Source: an uncultured Desulfomonile sp.
Lineage (GTDB): Bacteria; Desulfobacterota; Desulfomonilia; Desulfomonilales; Desulfomonilaceae
Direction of reading: 5' to 3'
DNA: 18,151 nt
NCBI GenBank assembly: GCA_903853735.1
Contig: CAINUH010000460.1
Location: 1-18,151, forward strand
This document shows positions 14,701 to 18,151 of the stretch, in pieces. The notes beneath the pieces are model-generated. The model worked only from the letters and a program-made list of their open reading frames with translations. It was not told the DNA's origin and searched no databases. How positions within the stretch are numbered: the first letter of the stretch is position 1; each line of letters opens with the position of its first letter. Both the position numbers and the translations under genes were made by a program.

Positions 14701-16130
14701 TCGAAACTCGGATTGAATCTGCCATCCTCGTCAAAGACACAGACACACTGGTTGAAGCATACTCCTCTCACCCCAACACCGGTTTCACTAGGCACAAAAT
14801 CAAAGGGACCCCAACAATTGTGTACAGTAACTCCTTCGGCCTCTGCCTCGTGGATCTCGTCTGGATGTGCCGGCATTTCGTCTCGATCTTCCAGGCACAC
14901 CAGGTGCACCTCGTCCACACCGAGCCGGACGGCAGTTCGCGCAACGTCTATAGCTACGTTGCCGCCGCCTATGACCAGGACCCTTGTCCCCAAATCGGTC
15001 TTCTTGCCCTGGGCAGTGTCTCTAAGAAAATCCACGCCCTGGACAACTCCTGGCGTATCCTCCCCGGAAATTCCCAGTCTCGCTCCTGAAGAGCAGCCCA
15101 CGGCCAAAAAAATGGCATCATAACCTCGGTCCCGCAGATCCTGAAGGGTCCTATCCTGGTCCAACGCGGTGGAGCATCGAATGTCCACACCGCAGCGTCT
15201 TATGTAGTCGATATCCCTTTTGAGAATAGCCTTCGGAAGTCTGTATTCGGGGATGCCATAACGAAGAACACCGCCGGGCTCCGCCTCCTTTTCGAAAACG
15301 GTGACTGGATATCCGTTGAGGGCAAGATAATAAGCGCAGCTTAGGCCGGCAGGGCCGGCTCCGACGACTGCGACCTTCCGGTCCTTTGCCGGCTGGATCT
15401 CCGGCGTATCCCCGGGGTCGTCCTGTTCCGAGAGGAACCATTTTACGTCATTGATGGCAATAGCTTCGTCAACTTGGGCCCTGGAACATTGCTGCTCGCA
15501 AAAACGCACGCACACCCGACCGCAAACCGACGGGAGTGCACAGTCCTTTCGAATCAGGCTAAGAGCTTCCTTATATTTTCCCTTCTTCGCCAGGGCCAAG
15601 TATCCCTGAACGTGGATGTGAGCTGGGCACGCTGCTTTGCATGGACTCACGCCGGCCTTTTGTATCACCGCTTTGTTGGGTATGGCCTGAGGATAAAGTT
15701 TGTGTATAGCCTTGCGAGGTTGAAGCCCCTCGTCAAATTCGTTAGGGATCTCCACAGGGCACACTTCAAAGCAATCTCCACATGCGTTGCATTTCTGCAT
15801 GTCCACGTAGCGAGGATGCTTGAGTATCCGAGCGCTAAAATGTCCCGCTTCTCCTTCAACGGCGAGAATCTCCGAATTGGTCAAAATTTGTATGTTGGGG
15901 TGCTTGTCGACCTCGATCAGCCTGGGTGAAATGGTGCACATGGAACAGTCATTGGTGGGGAAAGTCTTGTCGAGTTGAGCCATGCGGCCGCCTATAGCGC
16001 TTTTCTCTTCCACCAGGTAGACTTTGTACCCGGCATTTGCCAGGTCTATTGCTGCCTGCATGCCCCCTATACCGGCTCCCGCGACCAATACTGCGCCAAT
16101 CTTATCCTTATAATCGGGATGCTCTTTCAC
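11703..16130 (-). CDS. hdrA: HdrA fusion: QmoA/HdrA module interrupted by a GltD-like NAD(P)H module, plus full HdrA
   Basis: 1475 residues from GTG 16130, whose GTGA overlaps the hdrB stop; an in-frame GTG at 16187 would add 19. Module 1: FAD loop VAGAGIGGMQAA (16-27), PTNDCSMC (59-66) and ferredoxin CNACGDCFEVCP (114-125). It is then interrupted at about 155 by a GltD/NfnL-like unit: N-terminal cysteines (CKAACPAH, then CGRVCVRFCEQQC), second FAD loop VVGAGPAGLS (255-264), NAD(P) loop VIGGGNVAIDVART (386-399) and GLFSAGDAVTGPK. Module 1 resumes with CLGCGICSECLECVRVCQP (623-641), QCVGSRD (721-727) and CSSVCC. Module 2, from about 920, is a full HdrA: CHCGSN, SSCSPRTHEP, FAD loop VIGGGVAGM (1066-1074), QCVGSRE (1216-1222), CSRVCC, and ferredoxins CASCLTCVRVCP (1412-1423) and CQGCGICASVCP (1443-1454). 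Three flavin sites are predicted. HdrA is the bifurcating subunit of HdrABC; the insert should let NAD(P)H connect directly. No frameshift; the modules form one continuous frame. Confidence 0.92.
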   Translation of the reverse strand: MKEHPDYKDKIGAVLVAGAGIGGMQAAIDLANAGYKVYLVEEKSAIGGRMAQLDKTFPTNDCSMCTISPRLIEVDKHPNIQILTNSEILAVEGEAGHFSARILKHPRYVDMQKCNACGDCFEVCPVEIPNEFDEGLQPRKAIHKLYPQAIPNKAVIQKAGVSPCKAACPAHIHVQGYLALAKKGKYKEALSLIRKDCALPSVCGRVCVRFCEQQCSRAQVDEAIAINDVKWFLSEQDDPGDTPEIQPAKDRKVAVVGAGPAGLSCAYYLALNGYPVTVFEKEAEPGGVLRYGIPEYRLPKAILKRDIDYIRRCGVDIRCSTALDQDRTLQDLRDRGYDAIFLAVGCSSGARLGISGEDTPGVVQGVDFLRDTAQGKKTDLGTRVLVIGGGNVAIDVARTAVRLGVDEVHLVCLEDRDEMPAHPDEIHEAEAEGVTVHNCWGPFDFVPSETGVGVRGVCFNQCVCVFDEDGRFNPSFDDQCSMGMEADTVMLAIGQRVDKRLLELLENVETVRGNSISVDPLTCATSVEGLFSAGDAVTGPKTVIQALAGGKEAAESIRRFLEGEDLRTGRQLERPIAEPDIKGVVPSPRRCKTEIPADLRKRDFLETVVGFDEAAVQAETERCLGCGICSECLECVRVCQPKATCHDEMPEEIALEIGSVILIPGFDTFRAEIKGEYGYGRMANVMTSMEFERLLSASGPTSGEIRRPSDGGHPGKIAWIQCVGSRDVTCDRDYCSSVCCMYATKEAIIAREHDSRVSPTIFYNDIRAFGKGFEFYYENAEANLGVRYRKGIVSTVKEEQQTKNLAVTFRGQDGTMTNETFEMVVLSIGIEPSASSRKLAQRCGIDLNRFGFAETGEFSPNRTTKPGIFVAGAFEAPMDIPESVMGAASAAALSGELLSEVRNTIVTAKTFTPERDVRGEDPRIGVFVCHCGSNIARIVNVQEVMEYASTLPHVVFAEHNLFTCSTDTTVAIADKIREHGINRLVVSSCSPRTHEPLFREVCLDAGINKYLFEMANIRDQCSWVHQQEPEAATEKAKDLVRMAVYRAAKLEPIRERSFQVVRRGLVIGGGVAGMTAALSLADQGFEAFLVEREGLLGGTALNLRRSLTGLDVTAFVEGLQLRTLSHPKISVLMNSELREYSGHVGRFLVKVRNRKTGEEIDTEIGAIIAATGGIEYEPTEYLRGKSEKVWTQTELERCIYDEPDKMAGVKNVVMIQCVGSREPDNLYCSRVCCGTAVKNALALKQMDPTRNVFILYRDIRTYGFKELHYRKAREAGVIFLRYQRDRKPVVEEGAGRLMITVFDQILGGEVAIPADRVVLSAAIRPHPQTEALGALMKLPRNDVGFFMEAHMKMRPLDFASEGIYLCGLAHGPKYLPETIAQAKGAAARAATVLSKDILQVSGEVSVVDPDLCASCLTCVRVCPYNVPTIDAGTNRAYIEAASCQGCGICASVCPRKAIRLQHYTDEQVLAKIQAI

Positions 16131-16981
16131 GCGCCCCACCCCTTGCTTCTCAAAAGCGGAACAGGATCCACAATATGTTTTCGCCACCAGGAACGCGTTT
16201 CAGGAACACTCATGGCGACCGCCAATAGCTCCGTGATGTAAACCACCGGCATCTGGTAACTCGTATTCCTCTCCCGCTCGATCTCCTTCTGTCTTGTGTC
16301 CAGGTTAGCCTGGCACATGGGACAATCTGTGACTATGAGTTCGCCGCCGGCCTCTCGAGCGGCTTCGAACAAATTACCCGAAAGCCTTCGGACCACATCC
16401 GGCCGAGTCATAGCCAGGCTTCCTCCGCAGCAGTCCGTTTTGTAACTCCAGTTGACTACGTCGGCTCCGAGAATGTTCAAGATGGCGTCCATTTCCCTTG
16501 GGTTTTCAGGATCAGGATGTTTCATTGCTCGAGGGGGGCGTACGGTCAGACAACCGTAATAGGGAACTACCTTGATGCCGGCGAGAGGATTATTGATATT
16601 TGTCTTTATCTTTTTCTGGATCTCGTCTTTCAATAGCATCTCGTTGATATGAACGACCTCAACCCGTGTCAGCGCTGCAGCGTGGGGATGATCTGCCGGA
16701 TGCTCTAGTAGGTGCGCCTGGCAGAGCCTCAAGCGATGAAAACAAGCCGCACACGGGGTGAGGAGGGGCCTGTCGGATTGGGATGCAATGAGCAAGTTTC
16801 TGGCCGGCAGTTCCACAGCAGCGCGAGGATGCATTATATGGGCACTGCTGGCTCCGCAACAGTTCCAGTCGTCCAGTTCAATCAGATCTACTCCCAGATG
16901 CCGAAAGACGGCCACTATCCCCACATCGTAATCATGGGCTGTACCATGAAGGCTACAGCCAGGATAATAATTCAGTTCCAT
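16127..16981 (-). CDS. hdrB: Heterodisulfide reductase subunit B-like protein (two CCG domains)
   Basis: 284 residues carrying two complete CCG (cysteine-rich) domains. The first is C9, C41-C42 (WNCCGAS), C77 and C80. The second is C143 (YGC), C184-C185 (DCCGG), C220 and C223 (DCPMC). In archaeal HdrB these hold two noncubane [4Fe-4S] clusters that cleave a heterodisulfide. In bacteria without coenzyme M or B the substrate is unknown and may be another disulfide or a protein thiol. ATG at 16981 starts 17 bases after the hdrC stop, and the TGA overlaps the hdrA GTG. All catalytic cysteines are retained, so a working HdrB is expected. Soluble; no membrane segment. Confidence 0.92.
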   Translation of the reverse strand: MELNYYPGCSLHGTAHDYDVGIVAVFRHLGVDLIELDDWNCCGASSAHIMHPRAAVELPARNLLIASQSDRPLLTPCAACFHRLRLCQAHLLEHPADHPHAAALTRVEVVHINEMLLKDEIQKKIKTNINNPLAGIKVVPYYGCLTVRPPRAMKHPDPENPREMDAILNILGADVVNWSYKTDCCGGSLAMTRPDVVRRLSGNLFEAAREAGGELIVTDCPMCQANLDTRQKEIERERNTSYQMPVVYITELLAVAMSVPETRSWWRKHIVDPVPLLRSKGWGA

Positions 16982-16998
16982 TTCAAAAATCCACGCGA

Positions 16999-17523
16999 TC
17001 AGGCCACTATGTCGCGGACCTCTCTGCGGCCCTTAATTCTCTCCGGAATCAATCTTATTCGCCCTCGAGCGAACAACTCGCGTCCCAGTTCCATATCCTC
17101 AAAGAAAGTGCCCGTCTTGATTTTATACCTGGCGATCATTTCTATTTCGTGCACCCGCCCGTGGGTGCGGATCGCTTTCATGAATTCTTCGTGAAACGCC
17201 CTCACCCGAGGCAGGCTGACGGTTCCCTGTTGCATGGACATCCTTCGGAGGGCATCCATCACGTGAGCCAAATCTATGTCGTTGGGACAACGCGTGGAGC
17301 AGGTTATGCAAGAAGCGCACACCCATATAGTCTCCGATCCCAGCACCTTATCCCTTTGCCCAAGTTGAATGTGCCGTATCAAGAGATTGGGAGGCAAGTC
17401 CATGGCATAAGACACGGGGCATCCACTGGTGCATTTTTCACAGTGAAAACAGGCTGAGACCTTGACACCAGACAGGCCCTCGACCTCGGAAAGAAATGCA
17501 CCGTCGTCCGGACGAATGGGCAT
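16999..17523 (-). CDS. hdrC: Heterodisulfide reductase subunit C-like ferredoxin protein
   Basis: 174 residues from ATG 17523. Two [4Fe-4S] ferredoxin motifs, CFHCEKCTSGCP (25-36) and CASCITCSTRCP (69-80), sit in the typical HdrC helical frame, without the membrane cytochrome domain seen in HdrE- or DsrM-type fusions. HdrC carries electrons between HdrA and HdrB. Start choice is uncertain: ATG 17523 has a GGAAG a few bases upstream, ATG 17550 has none but would fit the promoter, and the TTG at 17571 lies at the predicted transcription start and can be excluded. It is the first gene of the hdrCBA-mvhD operon. Confidence 0.9.
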   Translation of the reverse strand: MPIRPDDGAFLSEVEGLSGVKVSACFHCEKCTSGCPVSYAMDLPPNLLIRHIQLGQRDKVLGSETIWVCASCITCSTRCPNDIDLAHVMDALRRMSMQQGTVSLPRVRAFHEEFMKAIRTHGRVHEIEMIARYKIKTGTFFEDMELGRELFARGRIRLIPERIKGRREVRDIVA

Positions 17524-17576
17524 AGAGTCTTCCAAGAGAACCTTCTCCATCAAACTTAATCGTAAAAACAAGCTTC

Positions 17577-17605
17577 ACATTAGTCTTGGTAACAGGTGCT
17601 GTCAA
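17577..17605 (-). promoter_or_regulatory. Sigma-70 type promoter of the hdrCBA-mvhD operon
   Basis: On the minus strand a consensus -35, TTGACA (17605-17600), is followed by exactly 17 bases and TAATGT (17582-17577), which keeps the three most conserved -10 positions. Transcription would start near 17570, leaving a leader of about 20-46 nt to the two candidate hdrC start codons. No clear operator palindrome was seen around it. Confidence 0.6.
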
Positions 17606-17734
17606 GTCTGCGGGGAAATGGCGATCCGTCGTGTAAATGTAAATAGCTTCTCGCTTCGTGTCATGCTCAATCTTCCTATGGGCGGGTATTCTTTGGAATA
17701 TGGTATAGGCTATCAATGTGTTCCTAGAAATAAG

Positions 17735-18151
17735 GACGAAGAGGTCGTCGAACTCTACCGTTACGTGGCCGAAGAAAAGAATATCGTTATCAGCACAGCC
17801 TTTACGGAAGACTTGCAGGTGACTGTCGATCCCCACAGGATACGGCAGGTGCTGGCGAATTTGCTGGATAACGCAGTGAAATATACCCCGGATGGGGGGA
17901 GAGTCGATGTTGAGACTGGGCAAAGCCCGAAACAGGTGATTATAAGAGTCAAGGACACCGGTAGCGGTATCCCTGAGGAAGAAATCCCCAAAATCTGGAA
18001 CCGTCTCTATCGGGGGGACAAGAGTCGCTCACAACGGGGACTTGGACTGGGGCTCAGTTTGGTTATGTCCATTGTCAAAGCACACGGCGGATACGTTGAA
18101 GTCTCCAGCCAACCCGGATCCGGTTCCACGTTTACCGTATATCTTCCCCAA
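17735..18151 (+). CDS. Sensor histidine kinase, ATPase domain only (5'-truncated; runs off window)
   Basis: From about 17735 to the window edge the + frame encodes the C-terminal ATPase part of a histidine kinase. It has a linker helix (EEVVELYRYVAEEKNI), the N box NLLDNAVKY, the G1 box DTGSGIP, WNRLYRGDKSRS, the G2 box GLGLGLSLV, and a terminal GSGSTFTVYLP, which usually lies at the very end of such proteins. The expected phospho-acceptor (HisKA) helix with its H-E-x-x-T/N motif and any sensor or HAMP domain should be upstream, but the sequence before about 17735 shows neither. The frame stays open upstream, antisense to hdrC, but without recognisable similarity. In-frame ATGs exist at 17618, 17663 and 17678 without good ribosome-binding sites. 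I read it as a decapitated remnant produced by rearrangement; a small stand-alone ATPase protein is less likely. Confidence 0.65.

Noticed and set aside
14149..15123. A + strand open frame of 324 codons antisense to the hdrA fusion
   Set aside because: Composition is rich in Ser/Thr/Pro/Arg, as expected of the complement of a moderately GC-rich gene, and the minus-strand frame is clearly the real one.
17438..17923. Minus-strand open frame of 161 codons spanning the promoter and the histidine kinase fragment
   Set aside because: It overlaps the kinase ATPase domain on the opposite strand and the hdrC 5' end in another frame; no family features.

Overview
The window looks like chromosomal DNA from an anaerobic deltaproteobacterium (Desulfobacterota, sulfate-reducing or syntrophic) or a close relative. 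The reasons are two gene sets of the heterodisulfide-reductase (Hdr/Qmo/MvhD) type, a MetV-MetF pair as found in Wood-Ljungdahl organisms, a class II fumarase and an AMP-forming acyl-CoA ligase. This is inference from gene content; there is no rRNA, tRNA or other phylogenetic marker, and no CRISPR array was seen.

Layout. (1) Positions 1-2049, + strand: a two-gene cassette, probably restriction-modification. A 158-aa protein with nuclease-like features (301-777) abuts a DNA methyltransferase (778-2049). Upstream are two TTATACA-type palindromes, one overlapping a perfect TATAAT. (2) 2050-2683: no convincing gene; it holds a rho-independent terminator serving the minus strand and a 13-bp inverted repeat pair. 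(3) 2684-8865, minus strand, locus A: metV, a metF-like gene, a QmoA-like FAD/Fe-S protein, a QmoB-like protein with a fused MvhD domain, then an acyl-CoA ligase after a 189-bp gap. The first four are coupled by short overlaps or an 8-bp gap. (4) 8866-9785: intergenic, with a C9T8 homopolymer in the metV leader and the wreck of an ISAzo13-family transposase. (5) 9786-11198, + strand: fumC. (6) 11259-17523, minus strand, locus B: hdrC, hdrB, a 1475-aa HdrA with a complete GltD-like NAD(P)H oxidoreductase inserted in it, and mvhD, behind a good sigma-70 promoter at 17577-17605. (7) 17735-18151, + strand: the ATPase half of a sensor histidine kinase lacking its phospho-acceptor half, running off the window.

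How the genes may work together. Locus B encodes a complete cytosolic HdrABC-MvhD electron-transfer set with its own pyridine-nucleotide module and no adjacent hydrogenase or FlxABCD genes. Locus A pairs MetV and MetF with a second, HdrB/HdrC-less HdrA-type unit. It recalls the MetFV-HdrABC-MvhD complex of Moorella, but is built differently, and its MetF-like protein has lost two of the residues that are catalytic or folate-binding in E. coli MetF. The most interesting reading is a soluble electron-bifurcating or confurcating network linking one-carbon (or C1-like) reduction to NAD(P)H and ferredoxin. The substrate is not shown by the sequence.
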